Below, one piece after another: positions 17,873-26,648 of a stretch of 64,000 nt of DNA. The stretch's first letter is position 1; each line of letters opens with the position of its first letter. The translations under genes and the position numbers were made by a program. Source of the DNA: JBIOHP01 sp044449065 (lineage in GTDB: Bacteria; Bacteroidota; Ignavibacteria; UBA10030; SZUA-254); NCBI GenBank assembly GCA_044449065.1, contig JBIOHP010000015.1, forward strand, positions 20,515-84,514, read 5' to 3'. The notes under the pieces are model-generated. The model was not told where the DNA came from. It searched no databases and saw nothing but the letters and a program-made list of their open reading frames with translations.

Positions 17873-18694
17873 TCACATCCCCATCGCCACGCGAAACCCG
17901 ACAGATTTATCCCTGAACGTCGGATAGGCGTAGCTGCGGTACGCGACGCGGCAGTCATATCCCGCGACGATCTCATATTCTGACCACGAGCCGCCCCGGA
18001 TGACGTAGTTTGTTCCCGAGGCAGGTCCTTGCGGATTCGTTCCGTTGCTTGCGCCGTAATAGTTAGGGTCGTACCAATCGCTGCACCACTCCCACACGTT
18101 CCCGCTCATATCGAAAATGCCAAGCTGGTTGGAAGTTTTTCCCCCTACGTTATGGGTATGGTTTCCGGCATTCACATAATACCACGCGACGAGGTTAACC
18201 GAATCGCCGCCGCTGTATGCGAATTGATCTGCCCAGTGCGTTCCGCCGCGCGCGGCATACTCCCACTCCGCTTCCGTCGGAAGCCGCCATTTCGGATTGC
18301 CGGTCATCGCGCGTAAATAAATCAGAAAGGTATCGATGTCGGCGCGGTTCACCATTTCAACCGGCAGAGTGTCGCCCTGGAAAAAGCCACGCTGGGGAGT
18401 AAAATCCGTCCCGCCGTGGCTTTGTTTCCACGTGATGACGTCCTTCCATTGTTTCTGGGTCACTTCGAACTTACCGATGTAAAAACTCGGCAGCACAACA
18501 TAGTGCTGTGGATGCTCGTCAACATCCCCCGATCCCAACGGGCTGCCCATCTGGAACGCGCTGCTCTGCACAAGGACCGTCTGAATCAGCGGCTGAGGGG
18601 AGTTGTTGGGCTGGCTGGGATTTGATTCACTCTTACATCCGGGCAGAAGACCGGACAACAAGACAATCGATAATAACACGAAAGAATATTTCAT
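17873..18694 (-). CDS. SUMF1/formylglycine-generating-enzyme-like lipoprotein
   Basis: A 273-residue lipoprotein starting at the ATG at 18694. The signal peptide MKYSFVLLSIVLLSGLLPGC ends in a lipobox with Cys20. The mature part is an FGE-sulfatase domain: AFQMGSPLGSGDVDEHPQHYV, FYIGKFEVTQKQWKDV, WRLPTEAEWEYAARGG, GNVWEWCSDWYD, YVIRGGSWSE and GFRVAMGM. True formylglycine-generating enzymes use a pair of cysteines in the last third; here only the single Cys of YDCRVAYRS is in that area. It is therefore more likely a surface protein using the fold for another task. A trace of a second copy lies downstream at 17.5 kb. Confidence 0.85.
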   Translation of the reverse strand: MKYSFVLLSIVLLSGLLPGCKSESNPSQPNNSPQPLIQTVLVQSSAFQMGSPLGSGDVDEHPQHYVVLPSFYIGKFEVTQKQWKDVITWKQSHGGTDFTPQRGFFQGDTLPVEMVNRADIDTFLIYLRAMTGNPKWRLPTEAEWEYAARGGTHWADQFAYSGGDSVNLVAWYYVNAGNHTHNVGGKTSNQLGIFDMSGNVWEWCSDWYDPNYYGASNGTNPQGPASGTNYVIRGGSWSEYEIVAGYDCRVAYRSYAYPTFRDKSVGFRVAMGM

Positions 18695-18860
18695 ATTGTA
18701 CCCATCGGGAATTTTTGAGAGCACTATCATGATGATTATATCATTGCGGTAAAACGTTCATTTCAGTTAAACAAGTATAGAAAAAATCTAACCATAAAAT
18801 TGAAAGAAGTCAACATTGATTATGCGGCACAAGGAGAAATATTTTATTGATGGATTATGA

Positions 18861-18990
18861 CCTCACCCCGGCAAGATTTATTGTCTAATAATATTGCATA
18901 ATTTCCCTCTCCCTGCCCGTCCGGTCAGGCGGGCCGACGGGAGAGGGTGAAACGGTTGTTGTCTATCCCACGATGGGACTCAGGGTGAGG
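18861..18990. repeat. Nested palindrome with CCTCACCC outer arms, copy 1
   Basis: Outer arms CCTCACCC (18861-18868) and GGGTGAGG (18983-18990) enclose inner arms CCCTCTCCC (18905-18913) and GGGAGAGGG (18939-18947). Inside these, GCCCG and CGGGC pair again. Other copies: 19330-19440 and 46452-46558. Confidence 0.8.
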
Positions 18991-19329
18991 TCATCAATTC
19001 AAAGTTGCAAGTTCGATGTTAGCGGGACTGCATCCTGCACTCCATTCCCATCGTCCGCCACAGGCGGATGGGAATGAGGTTATAGTCCTCGTTGCCACAC
19101 TCCCGTGTGGTAATGCTGTCGTTGACGCTCCTGCGTTATCAAATTGTAAATTATTACCTCGCCGTTCTTCATCCGTGCATCTGCTATCGTTAAATCACAT
19201 TTCGCCCCTAAAGGGGCTTTGCCACCATCTGACGCATTCCCCGGCTATAGACATAGCGTCCCTTCGGGACTTTGATCTTAATGAATCATTGATGGCAAAG
19301 TAAGAAAACAATTTTGAACGAAGTAATTA

Positions 19330-19440
19330 ACCCTCACCCAAGTATATATTAAATTTACCGAAACAATATGTCAACCCTCTCCCGCGCCGGGAGAGGGAAA
19401 ATGTGCATTTTCGGTAAAAAATATATAGATGGGGAGGGTC
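19330..19440. repeat. Nested palindrome with CCCTCACCC outer arms, copy 2
   Basis: From outside in: CCCTCACCC with GGGGAGGGT, TATATATT with AATATATA, TTTACCGAAA (19354-19363) with TTTCGGTAAA (19409-19418), and CCCTCTCCC (19375-19383) with GGGAGAGGG (19389-19397). The whole element can fold into one long imperfect hairpin. It ends about 195 bases before the HTH gene. Confidence 0.8.
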
Positions 19441-19635
19441 CCAACATTAAATTTTCGTCATGTGCCGATTTCGCTTGACTATTTAAGGAAATTTCATTAT
19501 ATTATATATACAAGGAATACGGAAGAACCTGCCTCCTTCAAACCCAATAGAAACAACGGAAACAATACATCACGGCATTCCTATGATACTATGCCGTGCG
19601 TTACGGGGGATTTCTGCCACGGAAAGGAAAACACT

Positions 19636-20103
19636 ATGTACGAAAACGATACACGCGAACAATTTATCCGGCTGCGCGCCATGGGAAAAAGCGTGCGGAT
19701 CATTGCAAAAGTGATGAACATCGCGAAAAATACTGTTTGGCGATGGAATACTGAGTATGCCGATGAAATCGCCGCCAAAAGGCAATGCATTATCGATTTA
19801 GCCCTCGGCGAGCAGGGATTGGGCAAATTAGACCGGCTGAAAATCGCCGGCGATCTTCTTCTCCTCCTGAAGGATCGCTTGCTGAATGAAACCAAGGATT
19901 CCGCCGCGCCTGACAAAGCTACGATGGAATCGTTCGTGAAACTCTACAAACTCATCGGCAACGAAGATACGTTTTCCCCTCGCGAAATCGGGAAGAAAAA
20001 ACTTCCGTGGGTGCCGGTGCAAATTGATATGAGCAGTGACGATGTACCCGAGTGGGCGCGCATCCCTCGAAATCGTCCATCAAATACTGAACCAGCGCCG
20101 TAA
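19636..20103 (+). CDS. HTH DNA-binding protein of unknown role
   Basis: A 155-residue soluble protein starting at the ATG at 19636, which has GGAAAGGA about 8 bases upstream. Residues 7-40 (FIRLRAMGKSVRIIAKVM, then NIAKNTVWRWNTEY) form a clear helix-turn-helix of the kind found in phage terminase small subunits and in resolvase-like proteins. The middle is helical (LALGEQGLGKLDRLKIAGDL) and the end is proline-rich. The frame is open further upstream, but that part has no coding look. No phage structural or large terminase gene is near, so it is either a phage remnant or an orphan regulator. Confidence 0.65.
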   Translation: MYENDTREQFIRLRAMGKSVRIIAKVMNIAKNTVWRWNTEYADEIAAKRQCIIDLALGEQGLGKLDRLKIAGDLLLLLKDRLLNETKDSAAPDKATMESFVKLYKLIGNEDTFSPREIGKKKLPWVPVQIDMSSDDVPEWARIPRNRPSNTEPAP

Positions 20104-20392
20104 TACGGATTGGAATTTTGTGGAATAAAATGGAATAAATTGAAGACATTATTGGGACAGAATGGGGACAAAATGGGGACAGAATGGGGACACTTTGGGT
20201 ACGGAAAATCAATGAAAATGCCGAATGAAGATTGTTTTCGAAGGTCAAATAAAAAAGTGTCCCCATTTTGTCCCAAAAAAATATCGTCATGCTGAGCGAA
20301 GTCGAAGCATATCAAATTCCGTAAAATAGTGCCTTGTCTCTGCTCATTCTGAAAGTTTAAGAATGGAATCTAAAATTCAATCACGAAAAGCA
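20104..20392. repeat. Short tandem repeat and palindrome between HTH gene and GH3 fusion
   Basis: From about 20153 to 20199 an 11-base unit GGGACAGAATG is repeated about four times with small changes. The complementary words GTGTCCCCATTTTGTCCC occur at 20257-20274, so the stretch can fold. At 20289-20311 lies the dispersed word CATGCTGAGCGAAGTCGAAG. No credible gene was seen. Confidence 0.65.
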
Positions 20393-23293
20393 TTAATTCA
20401 CGATCGCCCTCACAATTGCGTCATGCAGCTCAGGCCTGATCTTTGTAATCTTCGTGTTCGCCCGTGTCGGGTTTACCCTGTTGGTCAGGAATATCGTGAA
20501 GAGGTTGCGCGTCGGATCGACCCAGATGGACGTGCCGGTGAAGCCGGTATGTCCCCACGATTTCTCGCTGAACAAAGTGCCGGCTGTGCTGTACCCGTTC
20601 GTGGTTTTCGTGTCCCACCCGAATGCGCGGGTGCTGTGCTCGTCCTGTTTGGAAGTGAAGAGCACAATGGTTTCAGGTTTGATATACTGCCGTCCTGCGT
20701 ACGATCCTCCGTTCATCAGCATTTGCATAATGACTGCAAGATCGCTTGCAGTGGAGAATAATCCGGCATGACCGGAAACGCCGCCAAGCATATAGGCATT
20801 TTCATCATGCACGACGCCGCGGACGATTCCTTTTCTCAGCACGCTGTCGAATTCCGTCGGCGCGATATTCGGCAGCAGATCGGGGGTCGGATTAAAACGC
20901 GTCCGGTCCATCAACAGCGGACTGAAAAATGTTTTTTCCATGTATTGATCGAGCGGCAGGGAAGTGATCTTCTCGATAATTTTTCCGAGAACGATAAAAT
21001 CGAAATCGCTGTACACGGTAGAATCACCGGGCTTGTAGATGAGCTCGGTCTTGTAGACGGAATCGAGCACTTCAGCCGGCGATTTGCACGTCAGGTATAA
21101 CCGTTTGAACGCGGGCAATCCCCCGTTATGGAGAAGAAGATTCCGGATGGTGATATTCGCTTTTCCGTTATTTCCGAATTCGGGAAGATATTGCATCACT
21201 TTGGCGTCGAGCGTAAAACTTTTCTCATCATAGAGTTTCATCAGCGCTGTGGTTGTCGCAATAACCTTGGTGATGGACGCGAGGTCGTACATTGTTTCCC
21301 GGTTTACGTTCGGCGAGCCGGCTGTATATTCTAATTTTCCGAATGTTTTATTATAGATGACGCCGCCGTCTTTGGCGACCAGAACCTGCGCTCCCGGAAA
21401 TGCCGCATCGCGGATTCCGCTTATAACAACTGAATCGACCAATGCCAGACTATCCCGGTTGACCCCATCCGCCTCCGGCGCGTCGTTCCGTAAAGTCGAT
21501 TGCGGCAAGTGGACGCCCGTACCATAGGGAAACATTCCCGGGATTGATACGGGTAATTTCCCTGTGGCGGGTATTTCACCGAAGAGGAGCTCACAAACCG
21601 CTTCGGTCATCACCTCGGCGTCTGAATACGCGCACAGGTATGCCGCTGCTTCAGGAACAACTTTGAGGACGTATGGACTCCCCAGGGCAATGACGATCTG
21701 TTGTTTCTTCAACGCGGCTACGCTGTCCAGAAAATCACCGAGTTCAAGTGAAAGACCGAATTTTCCCGAACCCGACCGCGCTTTGGAATAAATGGGATTG
21801 ACGATAATATCGGCTTTCTCAAGTTTCTGCAATGCATTTTCAAAATCCAATTTATTGCTTGTCGGATCGAGGCGGATTGTCTCCATCCGTGAATAGCGCT
21901 TTTTCATTTGCGCGAGGAAGTAATCTCCGGCAGGTTCGTTGGGCCACTGGTTGCCGTTGCGGTTTATTTCCGTACGATAGTTATCGACATCGGTGATGAT
22001 AAGATTGATAATTCTTTTCGATCCGAAACGTTCTAACGGGAGCACTCCGTTATTGGCAACGAGTGTCACTCCGGCGCGGGCGTCGCGTTTAGCGAGTTGA
22101 AGGTGTTCCGGCGTTCCAACGACGTTTGCGATAGAGTTGAGATCGGTGATGCGTTCTTTCGCAAGTCCGAGATCGTACTTGATGCCGAGAATTTTATGTA
22201 CAGAAATATTTAACCGGTCTTCAGTGATTCTTCCGGCTTTCACCGCATCGAGGATCGCGGGAATAACCGCGTCTTCATCGGGAAGGATGATCAGCACATC
22301 CGCTCCCGCCTGAATCGAGCGCACGGCGGACGAATCCGAGCCATAGCGGTTCACCACCGCGCCCATATCCATCGCGTCGGTGACCACCAAGCCCTTGTAC
22401 CCAAGTTCGCTTTGAAGGAAACCATGAATAATAGAGGGTGAAAGAGTAGCGGGCAATGCGGAAGTCGGCTCCAACGCAGGCACAACAAGATGAGCGATCA
22501 TAACTGCGCCGATCCCCTCCGATACAAGACGCCGGAAGGGCACAAGCTCCACACTGTCGAGCCGGGCGCGTGTAAACGGAATGCTTGGCAGATCGATGTG
22601 AGAATCAACCTGCGTATCGCCGTGTCCGGGAAAATGTTTTGCGGTTGCGATGACTCCGCCGTCTTTCAGTCCCCGCGCAAAAGCAGAAGCCATATCGGCG
22701 ACAAGTGTCGGGTCTTCGCCGAAGGAACGGGTATTGATGACGGGATTTTCAGGGTTTACATTCACATCGGCGTCCGGGGCATAATCCTGTCCGACGCCGA
22801 TTGCGCGAGCTTCTTTACCGATTGCTTTGCCGGTTTCGTATGCCAGGAAAGTGTTCCGCGAAGCGCCGAGCGCCATCGCTTCGGGAAACCGGGCGCCGCG
22901 GCGGATGCGCATCGCGGATCCCCATTCAAAGTCGGATGAAATGAGAAGCGGGACGTCGGAGAGTGCCTGCAGCCGGTTGATCATCATGGCGGTTTCATAG
23001 ACGTCTCCCTGGAAGAATACGAAACCACCGAATTTATTGTCTTTCACTTCGTGCTCAAGCCGGTGAAATTCATCGCTCCCAGCGCTGTAATAATAGCCGT
23101 ACGCCCGGCATAAAATCATCTGTCCGATTTTTTCCGGGAGGGACATCCGGGCGAGGGTTGTATCGACCCACTCCTCTTTTGTGAGCAATGCCCGCTCCGA
23201 TTGTTCTTTCTTGATAACCGGCGGATGTGTCGCGCAACCGCCGAGCCACAAAAGAATGAATACAGTAACAGCGAAAAGTTTTGATAATTTCAT
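20393..23293 (-). CDS. GH3 beta-N-acetylglucosaminidase fused to a beta-lactamase-family domain, lipoprotein
   Basis: A 966-residue lipoprotein (signal ending LGGC, lipid-bearing Cys20). The N-terminal domain is a NagZ-like GH3 hydrolase that removes N-acetylglucosamine from cell-wall fragments. It has KHFPGHGDTQVDSH (219-232) with the His-Asp acid/base loop, and the nucleophile Asp306 in VVTDAMDMGAV. A GH3 C-terminal domain follows to about residue 590. The last third is a serine beta-lactamase/esterase domain with SITK (673-676), YSD (761-763) in place of YxN, and HTGFTG near the end. Such GH3-serine hydrolase fusions are known in Bacteroidota and relatives. It probably faces the periplasm. 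The N-acetylglucosamine kinase-like gene lies just upstream on the same strand. Confidence 0.9.
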   Translation of the reverse strand: MKLSKLFAVTVFILLWLGGCATHPPVIKKEQSERALLTKEEWVDTTLARMSLPEKIGQMILCRAYGYYYSAGSDEFHRLEHEVKDNKFGGFVFFQGDVYETAMMINRLQALSDVPLLISSDFEWGSAMRIRRGARFPEAMALGASRNTFLAYETGKAIGKEARAIGVGQDYAPDADVNVNPENPVINTRSFGEDPTLVADMASAFARGLKDGGVIATAKHFPGHGDTQVDSHIDLPSIPFTRARLDSVELVPFRRLVSEGIGAVMIAHLVVPALEPTSALPATLSPSIIHGFLQSELGYKGLVVTDAMDMGAVVNRYGSDSSAVRSIQAGADVLIILPDEDAVIPAILDAVKAGRITEDRLNISVHKILGIKYDLGLAKERITDLNSIANVVGTPEHLQLAKRDARAGVTLVANNGVLPLERFGSKRIINLIITDVDNYRTEINRNGNQWPNEPAGDYFLAQMKKRYSRMETIRLDPTSNKLDFENALQKLEKADIIVNPIYSKARSGSGKFGLSLELGDFLDSVAALKKQQIVIALGSPYVLKVVPEAAAYLCAYSDAEVMTEAVCELLFGEIPATGKLPVSIPGMFPYGTGVHLPQSTLRNDAPEADGVNRDSLALVDSVVISGIRDAAFPGAQVLVAKDGGVIYNKTFGKLEYTAGSPNVNRETMYDLASITKVIATTTALMKLYDEKSFTLDAKVMQYLPEFGNNGKANITIRNLLLHNGGLPAFKRLYLTCKSPAEVLDSVYKTELIYKPGDSTVYSDFDFIVLGKIIEKITSLPLDQYMEKTFFSPLLMDRTRFNPTPDLLPNIAPTEFDSVLRKGIVRGVVHDENAYMLGGVSGHAGLFSTASDLAVIMQMLMNGGSYAGRQYIKPETIVLFTSKQDEHSTRAFGWDTKTTNGYSTAGTLFSEKSWGHTGFTGTSIWVDPTRNLFTIFLTNRVNPTRANTKITKIRPELHDAIVRAIVN

Positions 23294-23443
23294 TTTTCTC
23301 TTAGGAATTAATACTCAGTGCTATACGATGTAAAATAAGCATGTTGGGGAAATTTCAATCCCGTAATCCTAAGGGACGCCGGGATAGACGACCGTTTATT
23401 TTATGAAGCGCACGATCGAAGAGCGCGTTCGAAATTCAATCGG

Positions 23444-24379
23444 CTACGCTCTGAATGCGTGCAACCCGATAATAACAGCGCCATAGGCGGCGGGAAATTT
23501 TGGTTTCTGGATGACAATTTGCGGCAATGCGGCTCTTGTTCGCTCAGCTACCAATTTCGAATAAGGGTTATCGAACTCGAGGATACCTCCCATTAACGCG
23601 ATGGGGATCTTTCGTTTCGGCGGAACCTTCTTCAGCAATACTCTGGCAAGATCAACCAGCTCGATGGCATTATCGGTCAGAATTTTTTGGGCGACGTGAT
23701 CGTGCTTCAACGCGGCGTCGAACACTTTGGGAGCGAATGCTGCAATGTCCGTGCTCTGGAAATAGACTTTCGGAATGAGTTCTTCAACGGAAACAATTTT
23801 AAAATGATCAAGGACTTTCTGCGTCAATATTGTTTCTTCAATCCTGCCGTCATGATGGCGCAGGACTATATTCAGCGCGTGGCGGGAGATGGCGTAACCC
23901 CCTCCTTCATCGCCGAGGATTCTTCCCCATCCGCCTGCGCGGAGAATCTGATTCGTTTCCGTCCGGTACAATGCGATCGATCCCGTTCCGGCGATGATAA
24001 CGATTCCGGGTCCGCCGGCAAAGGCGGCGTCGAGAGCGATCTTGGCGTCGGTTTCAATGGTGACATTGCGGAGCGGGAATTGTTTCTCATTCCCCAGCGC
24101 AAAAAGTTTATCAACAAGCTCGGCTTTCTCCGCAGCGCGGCCCGCGCCCGCAAGTCCCATCACGATTGCCTGTATCGATTCGGGACCGCAATTCGCCTGC
24201 TGGCAGCATCGCTGGATAAGATCGAAGAGCACCATAGTCGTTTGCGGAATGCCGATGATCTGAAGGTTGGAAGGTCCTCCTTTTGCTTCGGCAATGACCT
24301 CCCCATCCAGAGCGCAAATAAGCGCGTGGGATTTCGTCCCGCCGCCGTCTATACCAATTACGAACCGCGTTATTGCCAC
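23444..24379 (-). CDS. N-acetylglucosamine kinase-like BadF/BadG-family ATPase
   Basis: A 311-residue sugar kinase of the BadF/BadG/BcrA/BcrD fold. The phosphate-1 motif VIGIDGGGTKSHALI is at the start, the adenosine-side GPGIVIIAGTGSIAL in the middle, followed by GGWGRILGDEGGGYAISRHAL, which is typical of N-acetylglucosamine kinases. The start is GTG at 24379 with AAAGGA close upstream. Downstream on the same strand, after 150 bases, is the NagZ-like fusion. Release of GlcNAc outside and its phosphorylation inside would form one recycling path; the importer between them is not in the window. Confidence 0.85.
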   Translation of the reverse strand: MAITRFVIGIDGGGTKSHALICALDGEVIAEAKGGPSNLQIIGIPQTTMVLFDLIQRCCQQANCGPESIQAIVMGLAGAGRAAEKAELVDKLFALGNEKQFPLRNVTIETDAKIALDAAFAGGPGIVIIAGTGSIALYRTETNQILRAGGWGRILGDEGGGYAISRHALNIVLRHHDGRIEETILTQKVLDHFKIVSVEELIPKVYFQSTDIAAFAPKVFDAALKHDHVAQKILTDNAIELVDLARVLLKKVPPKRKIPIALMGGILEFDNPYSKLVAERTRAALPQIVIQKPKFPAAYGAVIIGLHAFRA

Positions 24380-24502
24380 GAATCCTTTAATAGAATCTGA
24401 TTGAATATGTAAACACTGTAACCCTTCAAATTATGTAAAAAATGAGAGAGAGGCAATATATTCTTGATGCCTCACGATATGATTGTGATTCCTGTCATTG
24501 CT

Positions 24503-24531
24503 TTGCAATCCTCTAAAAAAAGGTTTATATT
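24503..24531 (+). promoter_or_regulatory. Sigma70-like promoter of the UPF0173 hydrolase gene
   Basis: TTGCAA (24503-24508) and TATATT (24526-24531) are 17 bases apart, and the start codon follows 35 bases later. The -10 box and what follows, TTATATTTTTCAATCAA, occurs again before pepD at 39186-39202. Confidence 0.55.
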
Positions 24532-24566
24532 TTTCAATCAATAGTTGAAATTATTGAGATTTTATC

Positions 24567-25244
24567 ATGCTGACACTAACATATTATGGACATTCTGTAT
24601 TTCTCCTTGATGACGGAAAGACCAAGCTCATTATCGACCCGTTTCTGACCGGGAATCCAAGTGCTCCGGTGAGCGCCGATGCGCTTACCGTACAATATAT
24701 TGTTGTCACACACGGTCATAGCGATCATCTCGGCGATGCTATTCCCATCGCTAAACGGTGCAATGCTACGGTCATCGCCACCAATGAGCTGGCGAGTTAT
24801 GTTGCAGGGAAAGGCGCCAAAGCGCACAACATGCATATTGGAGGAGCATATAATTTCCCTTTCGGAAGAGTGAAGTTTACCATTGCGCACCATGGATCCA
24901 TGACGGACGATGGAGCCGCTTTAGGCGCCGCATCAGGGGTGCTTGTGACGATGGACGGCAAGACAATTTATCATACCGGCGATACAGGATTATTTTACGA
25001 TATGAAACTTATCGGTGAAATGAACCCCATCGATATTATGCTTTTGCCAATCGGTGATAACTACACTATGGGAATTGACGACGCGGTGAAAGCAGTCGAA
25101 TTCGTTAAACCGAAGCACGTTATCCCAATGCACTATAATACGTTTCCCGTGATTATGGCGGAACCGAAAGATTTTATTGCAAAAATAACCGCGAAGGGAT
25201 TTAAAGGATCAATCCTGGAACCGGGAAAATCGATAACGTTTTAA
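24567..25244 (+). CDS. UPF0173 metal-dependent hydrolase (metallo-beta-lactamase fold)
   Basis: A 225-residue protein of the UPF0173 family. Metal ligands are visible in YYGHSVFLL, in VVTHGHSDHLGD (the HxHxDH motif), in HHGSM and in HTGDTGLFYDM, with VIPMHYNTFPV near the end. Members are presumed cytosolic hydrolases; no substrate is established. No signal peptide. It stands as the first gene of a plus-strand run that leads to parA, but 133 bases separate it from the next gene. Confidence 0.92.
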   Translation: MLTLTYYGHSVFLLDDGKTKLIIDPFLTGNPSAPVSADALTVQYIVVTHGHSDHLGDAIPIAKRCNATVIATNELASYVAGKGAKAHNMHIGGAYNFPFGRVKFTIAHHGSMTDDGAALGAASGVLVTMDGKTIYHTGDTGLFYDMKLIGEMNPIDIMLLPIGDNYTMGIDDAVKAVEFVKPKHVIPMHYNTFPVIMAEPKDFIAKITAKGFKGSILEPGKSITF

Positions 25245-25377
25245 AAAATGATCGGCGCATCTTTGCACCAATTGGCAGCCACAGAGCAATGATCGTGAGA
25301 TGACTGATCTCCCACGATTCAATAATAATTAACCCTTGTCGGGAATTTTAATCAACATTCAGAAATAACAAGTTCAC

Positions 25378-25857
25378 GTGGATTTTCTACTTTGGGTATG
25401 CAGGGTCATGCATGTATTTAGCGTGATAATTTGGCTTGGTGGTTTGATGTTCCAGGGAGCGGTAGTCGCCCCAGTAATGCAGTTTGAAGGCGCCGAAGCC
25501 AAACCTGCATTGCGAAAGATCAATAAACGATTCATCGGATTCATCTGGATGAGCGTTTGGACGCTCCTTGCAACCGGTATATTAATGATGTTGTTCAGTC
25601 CGCGGTTTGTGTGGTTTCATATTAATGACCGATGGTCGTTGTTGTTAATGTTGAAACAGATTATATTTATAATTATGGTATTTTATGCCTTTGGATATAC
25701 CCGGATGCTTGATTATCTCAATAAACCCGCCTCAAACGGCGGATTTGATTCGAAATCCGATTTGTACTTGCAGCGCGTTACTCAATATAGAATAATCAGT
25801 ATTTTTCTTGGCATAGTAGCGCTCTTTCTTGCTGTTGGCATGGTGCTCCCTGGCTAA
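25378..25857 (+). CDS. Small CopD-like membrane protein
   Basis: A 159-residue protein with four predicted membrane segments: LWVCRVMHVFSVIIWLGG, FIWMSVWTLLATGILMML, LMLKQIIFIIMVFYAFGY and ISIFLGIVALFLAVGMVL. The first helix pattern with H and W resembles CopD/DUF2269-type proteins, which may bind haem or copper. The start is GTG at 25378; an ATG 10 codons later is an alternative. Its stop overlaps the upstream start candidates of parA, so they are probably transcribed together. Function unknown. Confidence 0.65.
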   Translation: MDFLLWVCRVMHVFSVIIWLGGLMFQGAVVAPVMQFEGAEAKPALRKINKRFIGFIWMSVWTLLATGILMMLFSPRFVWFHINDRWSLLLMLKQIIFIIMVFYAFGYTRMLDYLNKPASNGGFDSKSDLYLQRVTQYRIISIFLGIVALFLAVGMVLPG

Positions 25858-26641
25858 AGTGATATCCATATCGAACCAGAAAGGCGGAGTCGGAAAAACA
25901 ACGACTGCCGTCAATCTGTCTGCCTCGGTGGCAGTTGCCGAGTGTAAGACTCTTCTCATCGATATAGATCCGCAGGCAAATTCAACCAGCGGCTTGGGAT
26001 TCGATCCCCGCTCGGCAAATTACAGCACGTACGATGCGCTGATTAATGATGTTGATCCGAACGAAATCATCTCCAAAACGGAAATGCCTTACCTCTCCAT
26101 TCTTCCATCCAATATAAACCTGGTAGGCGCGGAAGTGGAACTGGTGGATATTCCGAATCGCGAACGGGTGCTCGAAAACATTGTCGGAAAAATCCGGGAC
26201 AACTACGATTACATTTTTATCGATTGTCCGCCATCGCTCTCGCTCATTACCTTGAATGGATTGGTTGCCGCCGATTCTGTTATTATTCCGGTACAGTGTG
26301 AATATTATGCGCTGGAGGGTCTGGGACAATTGCTCAATACCATAACCATCGTTCAGCAAAATCTCAACGATAAACTGGTAATCGAAGGGGTTCTTATGAC
26401 GATGTACGACAGCCGCTTGCGGCTCTCGAATCAAATTATCGATGAAGTCAAAAAATATTTCGGTGAAAAAGTGTATACTACAATTATATCGCGAAACGTC
26501 CGCCTGAGCGAATCGCCAAGTTATGGCAAACCTGCGCTTCTGTATGATGCAGTTTCCACCGGCTCCAAAAACTATATGGATCTTGCCCGCGAATTTCTCA
26601 AACGGCAGCAATCGAACAATTTACACACAGCTTCGGCGTAA
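25829..26641 (+). CDS. parA: Chromosome partitioning ATPase ParA/Soj
   Basis: MinD/ParA-type ATPase that moves ParB-bound origins. The deviant Walker A is SNQKGGVGKTTTAVNL, followed by LLIDIDPQANSTSGLG and YDYIFIDCPPSLSLI (Walker B), and VQCEYYALEGLGQLL. The start is uncertain. The frame opens with TTG at 25829, inside the preceding gene, but related proteins start about as MAKVISI. That would correspond here to the CTG at 25850, or to the GTG at 25859, directly after the previous stop. It is followed by parB after 7 bases. Confidence 0.94.
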   Translation: MLLAWCSLAKVISISNQKGGVGKTTTAVNLSASVAVAECKTLLIDIDPQANSTSGLGFDPRSANYSTYDALINDVDPNEIISKTEMPYLSILPSNINLVGAEVELVDIPNRERVLENIVGKIRDNYDYIFIDCPPSLSLITLNGLVAADSVIIPVQCEYYALEGLGQLLNTITIVQQNLNDKLVIEGVLMTMYDSRLRLSNQIIDEVKKYFGEKVYTTIISRNVRLSESPSYGKPALLYDAVSTGSKNYMDLAREFLKRQQSNNLHTASA

Positions 26642-26648
26642 AAATTCT

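Larger units (their letters stand above)
18731..19635. repeat. Long gap with nested palindromes and a hairpin repeat
   Basis: No gene was found in about 900 bases. It holds the nested palindromes at 18861-18990 and 19330-19440 (separate entries), copy 4 of the hairpin repeat at 19088-19139 (CTCGTTGCCACACT, then GTGTGGTAATG and GTTGACGCTCCTGCGT), and hairpins GCCCCTAAAGGGGC at 19204-19217 and GTCCCTTCGGGAC at 19259-19271. Confidence 0.7.

Noticed and set aside
17363..17983. Long open frame of 206 codons on the plus strand
   Set aside because: It runs through palindromic repeats and antisense to the FGE-like gene, with no domain and a composition unlike proteins.
19429..19635. Upstream extension of the HTH gene
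   Set aside because: The frame is open, but it starts in a palindromic repeat, lacks a ribosome site and gives a non-protein-like sequence; the ATG at 19636 has a good Shine-Dalgarno site.
9900..19640. Integrated phage or complete insertion sequence in the accessory region
   Set aside because: No transposase, integrase, capsid or large terminase gene was seen, only small palindromic elements and one orphan HTH gene.
20110..20295. 61-codon open frame after the HTH gene
   Set aside because: It is made largely of the tandem 11-base repeat and is not protein-like.
25369..25384. Possible parS site upstream of parA (TTCACGTG core)
   Set aside because: Only the central 8 bases and one further position of the 16-base consensus match, and the site overlaps a start codon. 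Too weak to call.
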